A program made the position numbers and the translations under genes. This document shows, piece by piece, positions 44,191 through 55,482 of a stretch of 64,000 bases of DNA. The stretch's first letter is position 1, and every line of letters starts with the position of its first letter. The notes beneath the pieces were generated by a model. It saw nothing but the letters and a program-made list of their open reading frames with translations, ran no database searches and was not told the origin of the DNA. Origin of the DNA: Brachypodium distachyon (lineage: Eukaryota; Streptophyta; Magnoliopsida; Poales; Poaceae); NCBI RefSeq assembly GCF_000005505.3, contig NC_016135.3:18446613-18510612 (forward strand), read 5' to 3'.

Positions 44191-47167
44191 TGTAATATCA
44201 TAGAACAAAGGTCTCAATATTACAACGAATCATCCAGAATTTAAAGGTACTTACAACTCGCATAACCTCACGGGTTAGCTGAAAATAAAACAACTGTTTA
44301 GCAGCGGAAAGCGAAAGATACAAGGGCACATCAACACCACTGTGAGAGCGTGTTGGAATGTAGGCCCGTAACCCAAACAAGCAGAACGTACATCTTACTC
44401 GTCGTCGGAGCTTCCTGCATCATTAAACGATGCAGCCACTAGGGTCAATACATTGAATGTATTGGCAAGATTCACTAGGAGTTATAATAGAACCTACCAA
44501 GTATATGCAGTATTTGGCAAGGTGGAGTTCAGGCTGTTTGCGTGGAAGCAGAACATAAATTACCCTACTACAAAGGAATGTTATAATAATGTTAACTATT
44601 GGACACGGGGTAGACACACCCATGCTCCTATTAACCTAGAGTACATTGAAGTGGATTTTTCAAGTGCTCCTACCCTGTTCAAACCATTCATTTTATTTAA
44701 GAAATTGGAATGAGTGAGACTTTCCTTACAGCTCCACATCTAGTTGCTCAAATTGTCCGTTGCCGGGGACACGGCTAAGTACTTAGTTTTGACGCTCTCG
44801 AGAGTTTGTACACATTCCCCACAAGAAACCGACGTGTTAATCCCTTGCTGTCCTCAGGGTAGAGTAGCAACGGCGTCGATTACGGGATTTTCAGAGTTAA
44901 TTCCCTAAACCACGAGAGAATCACGCTCCCCCTACACATTCTACCTCAGTACAATTCCTCGGGTCTAGATTCATACAACTTACTCTTGTCTCGCCAGAGC
45001 CCATATAGCATTGTGGTTGTACTAGAAGCTTCTAAATAGGAAACTAGTCCAGTCTCAGTTACCCCAGGTGGCATTCCACATTTGCAACGTAGGCGCTCCC
45101 CGAATCCACGGGAGAGACGTCCATGGACGATCCATTCCTGAATCCACAGGAACTCGACTCAGAGGGACCCATAGAAATGGACCTGACGCCGCTAATCCTC
45201 AAAATCCTCAAAGCAGCCCACCCAGGATGGTTCATTGAATTAGTTGTTTTGCCTTACATCTAACAAAAACTTTTCATATAGCCAAAGGCATAACAATAAA
45301 TAATGTAGTTATTTCCCCCACGATACTACCATAGCCTAGCATTCAACTACAATCGATGGCAACTTTGGTAGCAAGGTAATGGCGAGGGTAAACTAGACTA
45401 CCTGGGATTTATAGCTAGCATAGAAATACGAGTAATATTTCTGATGCAACCAATAAAACATCTAGTGCATAGTAAAATATTTAGGAGAATGATCAAAGTG
45501 AACTTGCCTTGTCCAAGGTTGTGGTAGTTCTCGCACTCTTCGCAACAACAATGATTACACTCCACACAATCTAAAATAAAAGGAACACACACAATAAACA
45601 CAACATTCAATACAAAAACCATGCCATGATGCATATGCTATGCTGATGCACACAAAGGTTACTTCTAAGGTAAGAAGCTTCGTTTCTGTTTTGGAAAGTT
45701 TTTCAAATGGTTTGGACAGATTATACAACATCAAAGTGGTAATTAATATGCAAGAAACATGGATAGGGTTTAAAACAAAAGATCGAGCGGCTTTTGTAAT
45801 ATAGAGCAATATTTAACTTGTATGCCATGATTATACACAATATAATTTCTTTTCCGGTCCTATTGGACAGAGAACAAGTTTAAATAATTTTACAGCAAAA
45901 TAACATGCTCAAAACTATTTTGAAACAATTCATTTGAAATTTAAACCATATTCAACCATTCTGCAAATAGCTACTGTCTAAGTTATTCAAAACTGAAATT
46001 AAACAGTGCCAAAATACTCTACACGTTGTGACGATTCCAGAAAGGTGCGGACCACAATTTTTGGATAAAAAGTTTAAAAGATATAAGGTTTTGAAGTTGT
46101 AGGGGCTTTTCTGCAAAAGTGCATTTTCTAATTCGGCCGAATTAAAATAAAACAAAACGCACTGACACGTGGCAGCGCGGGATTGGCCCGGGACTAGGGT
46201 TCCGGCAGGCGGACGAGCGTGCCGGCGGCGGCGCGGGGCGGCTGCGGGGCAGCGGAGCGCGGCAGGCGGCGGGCGCATGGGCGGCGCGGGGCGCGGGAGC
46301 GCGCGGACGGCGCGGGGCGGTGCAGCGCGGGCTCGCGGGCGCAGGCGGCGGCGCGGGTGCGGCCGTCGCGGAGGGGGCGCGCGGGCGTTGCAGGGCGGGC
46401 TCGCGGGCGCGAGAGGCGGAGGCGGCGCGCGGACGGGCAGAGCACGAGCGGCGGGCGGCGGCGGCGGCCGACGCCGGGGAAGACGGCGGACGGAACGGAG
46501 CACGGCGGCGGCAGCCAAACACCAAGGCGAGCGCGTCACGGCGTTCGGGACGAGGAGAGGAGAGAGGCTAGGGGGGTGGCGCGGGGAGAACCTCACCGGA
46601 ACGGCGGAGAAACGCGAAGAACGGCGGTGGCAGCAACGAACTCCGGCGAGAAATTAATCACTAACCGATGCGAAATTGATTCGGTCTGGTTCGGCCGGTT
46701 TTTTCTTTTTTTTAATCTATTTTCTGTTTTTGAACCTCAAAATTGATTCGGAGCTCCAAATCACTCCAAATAAAATGCAACAAAATTTGTATAATCATAT
46801 TTTCACATGATATAACTTTTGGAACAAGAATTTTTTCAAAATAAAATATTTAAAAATACATTTGCCTATAAAATGGCTTTTAGGGCCCTTAGGCTATCGA
46901 ATCAAATTATTTTTTTCAAAATACTTTCAAAAGCCAATTTATGGGATAGCTCTATATATGCATTAAAACTCTTTTTACCACAATACTCTCATGGGTTAAA
47001 ATGCAAATACTCAAGAGCAAGATCAAAGCCCAAAATCAAATAAAAGCATTTTTGCAAAAGGGTTTTCTGGGCAAACTTTAGGGTTTTGAAAATGATCAAA
47101 TGCAAGGGTGACATGATGCTTATGATATGCAATGCATATGAAGAATTTTGAAAATTGGGATGTTACA
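44191..47167 (-). mobile_element. Large LTR-like insertion (about 3 kb), probably minus orientation
   Basis: The block starts TGTAATATC and ends GGGATGTTACA, so its ends read TGTAA...TTACA. Read from the right, TGTAACATCCCAATTTTC is a common opening of grass gypsy LTRs. No gag or pol coding is seen. The interior is mixed and includes a very GC-rich 0.5 kb part (46.17-46.65 kb) whose overlapping frames are Arg/Gly/Ala runs. Direct target repeats are not visible (CGAGA on the left, GCTGG on the right), so clean solo-LTR formation is not proven. Confidence 0.5.
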
Positions 47168-50100
47168 GCTGGAGACCTCGGGTGCTGCTTCGCCCCCCAA
47201 GATGATGGCGTCGGGTCACCATGGATGTCGGGACAGAGGTCCGGGTCAAGATATTGCGGCTTCCGCTGTGACAGGCAATTGGTGGCTTCGTCGGACTCCG
47301 GGATGTTTGACGACAACGCCCGAAGTTTCGACAGGCGATTGGCGGCAGTTCCCTTCCCAATTCCGGCCGCAGCCTCGACACTCGATTGGTCGGGTTTTGG
47401 AGGTGGCCATGGGCGGGAATAGTGCTCCGACTTTGGTTGGAGCGGAGACTACGACTTTGACCATGGACGGTTCGGCTCGTGCTGACTCGGATTTTTTAGG
47501 GTTTCGGGGGGATGCCCTTGTGGCAGACCAATTCCCCTCCCTACCTACCACCACCTCCTCTGGAGTGGTGACTCTGCTCGCGGGTGTCCCGGACGCTCGG
47601 CGGACATACAAGGAAGTGCTGCAGGCGGTTCCCAGGCGGCGGCGGAAACGCAACCGGCCGACGAGGCACAAGCGGATGGCGGATCGTGCTCGTGGTGGTG
47701 GGGGTCTGGATGGTGGTGGCCGCAAGGAGGTTTTGTGAGCTCCGTCTTCGGATGCGTCGCGTTTCCCTGCCAGATCGGGAGGATCTGGTACCGGAGTGAG
47801 CGCCCCGACTCGGATCTCCTCTGGGCCGGCGACTTCGAGCCGTGGGCCGAGTGCAGGAGGACCTCGCCCCTATGCCGCGGGGGCCGCTGGAGCGGGGAGC
47901 TCACGACCGGGGGCTGGGACATGGAAGCCCAAACAGCTCGTGGCGGAGGCGCGGGCGGGCTCTGCTTCCTCTCCGGCTAAGGTACGTTCTCCTTCTGCTG
48001 GCGGGGAGCCGGCTAAGCCAATTCTGTGCTACAAGTGCGGTGAGATAGGGCACGTTACCAAGGATTGCAATGTTCAGGTGCTGTGTTTGATCTGCGAAAA
48101 GAATACGCACATCACCTCGCGCTGCGTTTGGCCCAATCAGACAAAGCTAGTGATGCAACCTGTTGGGCTGGGGTCTCCGGAGTTGGGATTTTTCTCTGCT
48201 CAGTTCGCCAAGACGCCCAAAAAACAAGATCAGGCATCTACTCTTGGTTTGGTTCTTGTCGCGAAAGGGCCGCTCTCTGCTGGAATGCTGGAAGCTGGGC
48301 TGGCAAAACAATTCCGTGATAATTGGACATGGAATGCTGTGCCTAAGGGGGATGATTTTTTGGTTCAGTTTCCTTCAGCGGATGATCTGGATAGACTTGA
48401 TGGGTTTGATGATTTCCGTCTTAAGGGATCAGATGCTTATATTCGTATTGAGCATGCTGTCTCTGAGGTGATTCCCAAAGGCAGACTTCATACCATCTGG
48501 ATCCGGGTGGAAGGGATTCCTCCGATCATGAATAATTACAGAGGTCTATGTGAGATTGGCTCTCTGATTGGAGTTGTGGATGAGATTTTGGACTCACTTG
48601 ACATTATTCGTATTAAGGTTCATGCAAAGAGTCTTGATATACCTGTTGTTCTTGATTTCAGTGATCCACCATACCTGTTTGATTTTTTCTTCTCTTTGAA
48701 GACTGTGGTGGTTCCTCGATATTTGAGACAAGGAGACAATGCTGGCAAAAGGGCTCTAGTGGATTCTGGACAAGGAAATTTTGGATCCCCTAAAAAGATG
48801 AAATCTGCTGCTAAGGTACCTCCACCTACTGTCCCATCTGGGGTGCCTATGGGGAAGGACTTCCCTGCAGTGGTTTATTCCACTGTAGGAACATTCATTA
48901 TTTCAGATGAAGATCAGATTGGTGTAAGCAATGTGCCCTACAATCAGTTAAGCACTAGTGAGAAAGACCATCTGGCTGCTGTCAAAATTCAACAAGGAGA
49001 GAATGATGCTTTTATGGCCACCATTCCAGAAGATGACACTACTGCTGATTCTGTTTTAGACAAAGAGGATGGCCCTGATGGACATGATAACCTGGAGTCA
49101 GTTGTTGATGATGTGACTGATGAAATTCATAGCAGCTAGGAAAGGGTTAAACTTACTCTTGATCAAGATCCTGATTCACAGGATTCTTTTTGAGCAAAGG
49201 TGGCTAGCATTTAAGGTCTCAGTTGTCCAGTCTCACCTCTTCTTCCCTCTGTTGAGACCAAGAAGGGGCCAGGCTTGGTACACAAGGGGAAGATGGGGAT
49301 TGTCAAAGAAGTTAGGCGCAATGAAAGGTTTAAGGGGCAGCAAGATGCTGACAGAACTGAACTTGCCATGAAGAGGACAGAGCTGAAGAATACTATTACA
49401 GGTACTGTTAGTACTTCCCAATCTATTCCTACTGTTCTTAACTCTGATGATTCCCTGCTTTCAAATATGACTGAGCATTTAGGTGTTAGTGTGCATTCTT
49501 TTAATCTTTTTGTTGGACATTTTGTGGATATAATTAAGAATCTTGAGTTGGCTAGAGTAAACTTGTATAGAGAAAGTAAGTGTGTGTCGCACCAGTGGCA
49601 CCCGGGGTACCACCGTTGCGCGACGCGTGGGCTTCGTCTTCGAGTTCCTGGAAGGGTCTCATCCCGGGCAGCAGCCACAAGCAGCCCGGCAAGCTACCAG
49701 CCTGGAAGGGCTAGCGGGGCTTCAGGGAATATTCCCGCCTGGACACCTCCCGGGGAGCCACTTGCCGGGAGGGGGTTCCCGGGTGTGGTCAGGCCTGGGC
49801 GCCTCCCGGGAAGCCACTTGCCGGGAGGAGGGGTTCTCGGGCACAGGCTCCCGCCACAAGGGTGGGGCCCAGCGGGCAGAGCAACGGCGCCACGCGGGCG
49901 CGTGCCAGGCGTCGAGTGCGCAGTCTCACCAGGGCGAGGAGTGAGGCGCATGGCGCATTACATGAGCCGACAGGAGGGGCGTTACCCATCTAAGTCAGGT
50001 GAACAGTGGCTGTCCAATCCTACTTTTAGGGTTTTAGACCCCTAGCAGTGGAGTTAGCGCTCATGCACGCTCACCAGCGCACCGAGGGGGAGTTGCCATG

Positions 50101-50785
50101 TCTCCCTGCTCGCCACTTGTTATGCATGCACCGTGGCACTTGTGGTATCCCCTTGTCTATAAAAGGAGCACCCCCGCCGACGGTCAAAGGGTTCGAATCC
50201 CAGTTGGTTCCAGTAGGCTATTCTTTGGGTTCAGCTCGATCAACTCACAGTTAGCTTCTAGCTTTAGCAGAGCAGGGTAAGGAACACTTGGCCAGAAAGG
50301 AGAGAGTACCCGGGAACTCACCCGGCCACCTGTAAACACTCGGTTTTGTAATAATATGAGCTCAGACAAGCAGGACGTAGGGTTTTACACCTCCGGGTGG
50401 CCCGAACCTGGGTAAAAACGTGTGTGCATGTGTTCCTAACTTGCATGCATTCTGGGTGGAACACTTTGCAGTTTGCATACGCCATCGGCCACGCCGGCGA
50501 TCGCCGGAGCGATCCCCGACGCCCCTGCCGAACCTAAAAGGGGGTGTGCCAGCACGCCCCCGGTGTCGGAGCCCCGTGCGACGACAGTGTGACAAAACTA
50601 TGAAGGAACCTGCTGATACTGGTCAGTTTGAGTTAGTGTCTGAAGAGGTAGAGGATTTGTTGACTAACAGTGAGGATGACAACATCTCTGATTTACATGC
50701 TTATTCTGACAGAATTAAGCTAAATAAATCAAAGAACAAAGTTGTTAAACTGTGCTCCCCTGTCTTCAGGGTTGAGCCAGGATAA
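47168..50785 (+). pseudogene. LINE ORF1 (zinc-knuckle RNA-binding protein), interrupted
   Basis: One reading frame runs from 47168 to 49139 with an internal TGA at 47736. It then hits TAG at 49137 and more stops just after, and picks up again at 49275-49580. The sequence has an Arg/Gly/Pro-rich start, two CCHC knuckles in tandem (CYKCGEIGHVTKDC and CLICEKNTHITSRC), then a globular region with LEAGLAKQFRDNWTWNAVP and RLHTIWIRVEGIP as in plant LINE ORF1 proteins. The solo LTR at 49585 splits it. Counting the 5-base duplication once, the frame continues (KTMKEPADTGQFELVSEEVE) to TAA at 50783. ORF2 starts 34 bases later. ORF1 proteins bind LINE RNA; this copy cannot make a full one. Confidence 0.8.
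49585..50586 (+). mobile_element. Solo LTR inside LINE ORF1
   Basis: A 1002-base block starting TGTCGCACC and ending GTGCGACGACA lies between exact GTGTG duplications (49580-49584 and 50587-50591). It contains a TATA box (GTCTATAAAAGG near 50155-50166). The GGGAGCC/CCGGGA-rich left part has repeated CACTTGCCGGGAGG units. No internal retrotransposon domains. Removing it and one GTGTG restores the LINE frame, which proves insertion order. Confidence 0.92.
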
Positions 50786-50819
50786 AGAAGGGTAGACCCC
50801 CAAGGAAATAATCTTTTCC

Positions 50820-51995
50820 ATGTCAGGAATCTTCTGGAACTGCAGGGGCCAGGGGCTACCTGAAAAACAGAGGTTTCTTAGGGAAATGATTTTGGATCAT
50901 GGTGTTCCCTTCATTGTTCTTGAAGAGACAATGAAGAAAGAATACACTGATGTTTGGTTCAGAAATATTTCTGGACCTAGAAATTTTATTTGGCAACAGC
51001 TTACCCCTTCAGGTAGATCTGGTGGTCTGCTTCTGGGGGTTAATGCTGATGTTATGTCTGTCCTGGAAGTGGAAAATGGTGTTCACTACATTAGGATGCA
51101 TGTATTGGATAAACATTTCAAGTACAAAATGCATCTCATTGTAGTTTATGGACCTGCTCAACATGATCATAAAGACAGTTTCCTGGCAGAATTTCTCATC
51201 TTTGCAACTCTGTCAAATGCCCTGTCATCATAGGTGGGGATTTTAATATCCTCAGGAAAACCTATGAGAAAAATAAGCCTTGTGTACTACCTAGATGGAG
51301 TCATTTATTTAATTCCATTATTGAACATAATGGACTAAAAGAAATGCCTCTTGATGGGAGACTCTACACTTGGGCCGATAAGGTGGATGATCCAACTTTT
51401 GAAAAACTAGATAGAGTTCTAGTGAGTACAGACTGGGATTTATCCTTTCCCCTAGCAACTGTAACAGGATTGGGCAGAGATCTCTCTGATCATGTTCCCT
51501 TGTTATTGTCTATTGGGGTTGATCCACCACATAGCAATCATTTCAGGTATGAAAATTGCTGGGTGGAAAGGGAAGGTTTTGTGGAGGTTGTCAAACAAAG
51601 TTGGCATGCTCCCACTTTCTGTAAATTTGATGTGGACAAATGTCAGGAAAAGGCAAGGAGAGTCAGGAGACATTTGAAAGGATGGCATTGGAATATGAAA
51701 GGGATTTATAAAAGAGCAAAGAAAGATGTGCTCGAAAAGCTGGATGTTATGGACAAGAGGAATGAAAAGAAATGTAAAATCTGATATGAAATCTTACCTG
51801 AACAAACTGTTGAGAGATCAGGAAATTAAATGGCAACAGAAAGCAAAAGATAAGGACATGAAATAAGGGGATGCCAACACTAAGTATTTCCATCTGAAAA
51901 CTAGTGGCATGAAAAAGAAGAACATTATCTCTGTTTTGCAGAATAATGGTGTGGCTGTTTCTGGGGATGAAAATCTTCTGAAGCACATTACTGAG
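50820..51995 (+). pseudogene. LINE ORF2, endonuclease part
   Basis: The frame begins MSGIFWNCRGQGLP, the usual start of plant LINE ORF2 with its apurinic endonuclease domain. Visible motifs are WNCRG, the E in VLEET, GGDFN (in the shifted frame near 51237) and GRDLSDHVPLLL. Frames change near 51190 and again near 51780, and a TGA follows near 51862. Homology runs to about 51995, where the gypsy insert starts. The domain nicks target DNA in active elements; here it is broken. Confidence 0.82.
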
Positions 51996-52330
51996 TGTCA
52001 TGGTGGTGTCACGACAGATGCCATAGGATGGCTTAACTTGGGGTTGATGGATGATGGAGAAACCGGAAGAGAGAGGACGTGAACAAGAACACGCACAATT
52101 CACACGAGAACACACCGATTTACCCAGGTTCGGAGCCCTCTTGTCGAGGTAAGACTTCTACTCCTGCTTTGTTGTATTAGCCGAGATAGACAAGCTCTAC
52201 AAGGGCGCTCTTTGAGCTGTATTCTTGAGGAAGAAGAAGAAGAAAGGGGAAACCCTAGAATGCTCTCCCTTCCCTACAGAGGGGTAAGGTTCTATTTATA
52301 GGCCGCATGTGGTACACTGCCATGTGGGCC
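51996..52330 (-). mobile_element. gypsy LTR segment, minus orientation
   Basis: Read on the minus strand it ends GTGACACCACCATGACA at 51996. It shares long blocks with the LTR at 56567-56836 (TTGTAGAGCTTGTCTATCTC, GAGGGCTCCGAACCTGGG, CCCCAAGTTAAGCCATC). It also has a TATA box (GGCCTATAAATAG) near 52290-52303 that the 56.6 kb LTR lacks. The right (5') limit is uncertain. Confidence 0.72.
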
Positions 52331-52439
52331 GAGTCTAACGTCACCATCCTTGGGTTCCACTGGGCACGCGGCTTGGTTCCCTCCAGGCAGTACCGCAGGG
52401 GACAAGACAGCTTTACTTTTCCTGCCAGCCGGCAGCGGG

Positions 52440-52999
52440 TACAGCTATCCTCCGAGGTGACTCCGGCGGACGTTGAGTGGCTCCGCCGCTCCCGGCGAAT
52501 CTCGGAGGCGATCCAATGCCGGGTTCTCGGTGAAGAAACCATTCCGACTCCGGAAGACGGTGAGTGCGTCGTCTTCCTCTCTCATTTTGAGCGCGGCTTT
52601 GCACTCCCCGCTAGCGATTTCTTCCGCACTTTCCTCGATTTCTTTGGCCTCCAGCCGCATCATCTCTCGGCGAACGCCATTCTCACCCTCTCAGCATTCG
52701 TTACCTGCTGTGAGGGTTATCTCGGCCTCTGGCCATCTATGGACCTGTGGTTCCGGTACTTCATGTTTTGGCCATAGGTTCTTCTTGACAAGGAGAATCC
52801 CGGCACGCCGAAGACGATGACCCAGTGTGGGGCTGCCACCATCGTCCCTCGCCGCAACTCGGATTTTTCGAGAGTTCAGGGTCTTGAGTCATGCAAGAAA
52901 AGGCACAAGACCTATTTTTACGTCAAGAACACCACCTCCACCGACTACATCAACCTTCCGAGGTTCGAAGTCGGCCCCCCGGAGGAGAAGAGGAACTAG
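52440..52999 (+). pseudogene. Putative gypsy-type transposon protein fragment (PF04195-like)
   Basis: The plus strand encodes VEWLRRSRRISEAIQCRVLG ... ECVVFLSHFERGFALPASDF ... FFGLQPHHLSANAILTLSAF, a pattern matching the plant 'putative gypsy type transposon' domain. The frame stops at 52775 and continues shifted (KRHKTYFYVKNTTSTDYINL) to 52999. It lies beside a minus-strand LTR, so relative to that element it is antisense and near the 3' LTR. Antisense ORFs at that place are known for Tat-lineage gypsy elements. It sits where the LINE reverse transcriptase should be. Confidence 0.65.
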
Positions 53000-53008
53000 T
53001 CCTTCGAC

Positions 53009-53788
53009 TCGAAGGAATTACTTTTACCAAACATATCACACTACAACAAGTAAAAGTGGAGGGGGCTGAATGTATTCAGTTTAGAAGGACTTTAATTGGA
53101 GAGACAGGTCAGAGACATTCTCGACCTCCAAGTGCTTACCGAAGAAGAAGATTCAGTGAGATGGAGATTGGGTTCCACTTTCTCAGTCAGATCTCTATAC
53201 CTTAATATCAGAATGGCTCACGTGGTGAGTTATAGGAAAATGTGGACTATCAAGATCCCACAGAAAATTAAGATCTTTCTGTGGCTTACTATCAAAAATA
53301 GAATCCTGACGAAGGATAATCTGGTGAGACGTGGTTGGGAGGGAGATGTGCATTGTCATTTTTGTTCTGCGCCTGAAACTATGGATCACCTTTTCTTCTC
53401 TTATTCGCTGGCCCGTTTTCTGTGGGGAGTTGTGATGTGTGCTTTTGGCCTTTCCACACTTCCCAGAAAGATGGATGAGCTAATGGGGAGTTGGCTTTCC
53501 TCCTTTCCTTCTAGTCAGAGACGTTTGGTTTTAAGTGGCAGTGCTGCTGTCATCTGGTCCCTTTGGAAGACAAGAAATGATGCATGTTTCAAGCATAAAT
53601 TTCCTGATGATCCCTCCTCTGTTGTTTTTGCATTATGTAACTATATCATCTCTTGGGCTCAACTACAGAATGAAGCAAATCGAAGCAAGCTAGAGAAGGC
53701 AGCTCTGATGCTTAAGGTGGTGATCTCTGAAGCTTTCTCAAGAAGACTGGGATGGGCTCCAATGACGCAACGACTAACGTTCCGTTAG
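53009..53788 (+). pseudogene. LINE ORF2, C-terminal zf-RVT part
   Basis: LINE sequence resumes with ITLQQVKVEGAECIQFRRTL, shifts frame near 53100, and continues SVRWRLGSTFSVRSLYLN, KIPQKIKIFLWLTIKNRILT, the zinc-ribbon CHFCSAPETMDHLFFSYSLA and AVIWSLWKTRNDACF, to a TAG at 53786. This is the region downstream of the polymerase in plant LINE ORF2. No FADD-type polymerase motif is present anywhere between the endonuclease and this part. Confidence 0.82.
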
Positions 53789-54169
53789 CTTCTTTTGTGT
53801 TTTGTGGGCTTTTTCCTCTGTTTTGGGATTTGTTTTTTCCCGCCCGCTGTATGCCTGTTGTGATTACCAGTGGCATTGTTGTAGGGTGTGGCATGCTTTA
53901 TTTTCTGTTACTTTCAGCTGAACAAACTTGGCGGTTTCTTTAATGGAAATTGGTGGGGAGAGCCCACTATTTCAAAAAAAAAGATACTAGCGCGATTTCT
54001 TACATCCAACTGTTCCAAGACCCAAGTAGCTAGATGATCACTCAGAATTGTTCGATTGAAATAAACAGGGATGATTGTCCGAGAACATGAAGTGAAATTC
54101 ACTAACTTGGGCACAACGAACCCCAAAACACTACGACTGTGTAAGAAAGGCTTCGATCGTCGTCTAGCA

Positions 54170-54550
54170 CTACTTCAAGGAAGGGAACTCATTGATGTCA
54201 TACAAGCGCGGCGCCTGCGGGCCTTGTGCCGACGACGCCTCGTCCACAAACACGCCGTGCTTCCTCGACGCCCCGCCGCTGTTGTTATATCCACCGCGCT
54301 TTGCTCCTCCGCCCTGGGCCCTGTTGCTATCCGCCGAAGCCCTTGCACGGGAGCCGCCGCCGTTGTTCGCCTTCGCCTGTTTGCCTTGAGCGGAAGAAGG
54401 GTAGGCAGCGTAGGCCTGGCCAAATATGTCCTGGACCAGATTGATCGCCGGCTTCTCGGGCTTGGCGTCGAAATCGGCCAGCCGTTTGTCGCCGGGGTCG
54501 CTGCTGTCGAGGAACGCAAAAGGGTTGACGCCGGGCTTCGATCCCGCCAT
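54170..54550 (-). CDS. Hypothetical protein with C-terminal EFPSL motif
   Basis: The 126-residue frame starts MAGSKPGVNPFAFLDSSDPG, continues KPAINLVQDIFGQAYAAYPS, then a low-complexity Ser/Ala/Gly/Arg-rich middle, and ends RLYDINEFPSLK. A TATA box (TCCTATATATCCAAG, near 54636-54650) sits about 90 bases upstream. GC-rich codons and a related copy at 41.8 kb support a real gene. I do not recognise the family. The disordered, RG-containing middle and short C-terminal motif would suit an RNA-associated or adaptor protein, but that is speculation. Confidence 0.6.
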   Translation of the reverse strand: MAGSKPGVNPFAFLDSSDPGDKRLADFDAKPEKPAINLVQDIFGQAYAAYPSSAQGKQAKANNGGGSRARASADSNRAQGGGAKRGGYNNSGGASRKHGVFVDEASSAQGPQAPRLYDINEFPSLK

Positions 54551-54659
54551 GTCGATCTGGGTGCTTTTCGTCGTTGCTCGAACTTGAGCTTGTGCCGCTG
54601 TGTGATTTGTGGACTTGGAAGGAGTGCCATGGGCTTGGATATATAGGACTCAGAATACA

Positions 54660-55482
54660 CGCTCGTGCAATCAGAGGCAGTCTCGGTTACACAATCCGGC
54701 TACGAGAATAGCTCCATCGATCGTACTCCTGAATCCGAGACGAACTGGTATACCGGTGGATTGCAGCGTGGGTTTTCAACGTCTAGCGTGACTTCCATCT
54801 GCGATTTCGCGTCAGCTGTTTCTAGCTGTACCTACTATCTCTGCGGTCTGCGCTAGTTTCTTACTAACTCAAACATTTTAAATTGAGAAAAAAAATTACT
54901 ACGTTTTGTTCCTTAACTAGTAAAAAAGTACGCAAATGATCTTTCAACTTTTTTTTTCTATATTTTTCATCCGTCAACCGACAAAACCGGACACCAATGG
55001 TTTCTCGCCGTGTTTGAAGCAGTTTTGGTACCAAGATGTCATGGTTTTGCCCTCCGATTTGCCCCGTCAGCATGCCATGTTGGCCTTTGGTTAACTATCT
55101 GACTGGACCCGAACCCTGGACAGCCGACATAAGGTGTTAACGAGTCACAATTACATTTCCTCCTCCCGAAGTGGTTCTTGTTTCGAGTTTTTTCATGGTT
55201 TTTGAGGCAAAAACAAATGGACTATGGGCTAAAAAAAATTCTAATGCCAACAAGGCATATATGCCGACAAGCTGAGGGACGGAAAATATATTTTTCTCTT
55301 TTAGATTTTGTTCAAGTTTATAAAAAAAACTATTAACATCTATCACTCTAAATTAGTTTTGGTAAATCTATTATGACATATATTTTCATAGTATACGTAA
55401 TTGAGGTATTTGCACGTTCCACTCATCTTTGGGAGGGTTGTTGCAAAGAACACCCACTCGACGATTTTTTTTCTGCAAAAAA
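54660..55482. other. Intergenic, nothing firm
   Basis: Promoter-side DNA of the 54.5 kb gene, then AT-rich sequence. The last 80 bases (AACACCCACTCG, AACACTCACTCC) may belong to the inverted repeat of the element that follows. Confidence 0.45.

Larger units (their letters stand above)
43772..53985 (+). mobile_element. LINE retrotransposon, split by nested LTR elements, with 16-bp target duplication
   Basis: ACTAGCGCGATTTCTT occurs exactly at 43756-43771 and 53986-54001. The second copy directly follows an A-rich tail (CAAAAAAAAAGAT). Between them, in order, are a 5' segment with a 119-codon frame, a 3-kb LTR-like block (44191-47167), ORF1 with two zinc knuckles, a 1.0-kb solo LTR (49585-50586) inside ORF1, the ORF2 endonuclease, a gypsy fragment (about 51996-53008) where the reverse transcriptase should be, and the zf-RVT end of ORF2. 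Without the inserts about 5.2 kb of LINE remains, plausible for a 6-7 kb plant LINE that lost its central ORF2. Assigning the 5' segment to the LINE rests on the target duplication. Confidence 0.75.

Noticed and set aside
43518..44201. Minus-strand frame of 227 residues
   Set aside because: It crosses the left LINE target duplication and mirrors the plus-strand frame. No motif seen.
46169..46746. Several long overlapping frames on both strands
   Set aside because: They come from a GC-rich block with almost no stop codons. Translations are Arg/Gly/Ala/Pro runs without motifs, and they lie in an LTR-like insertion.
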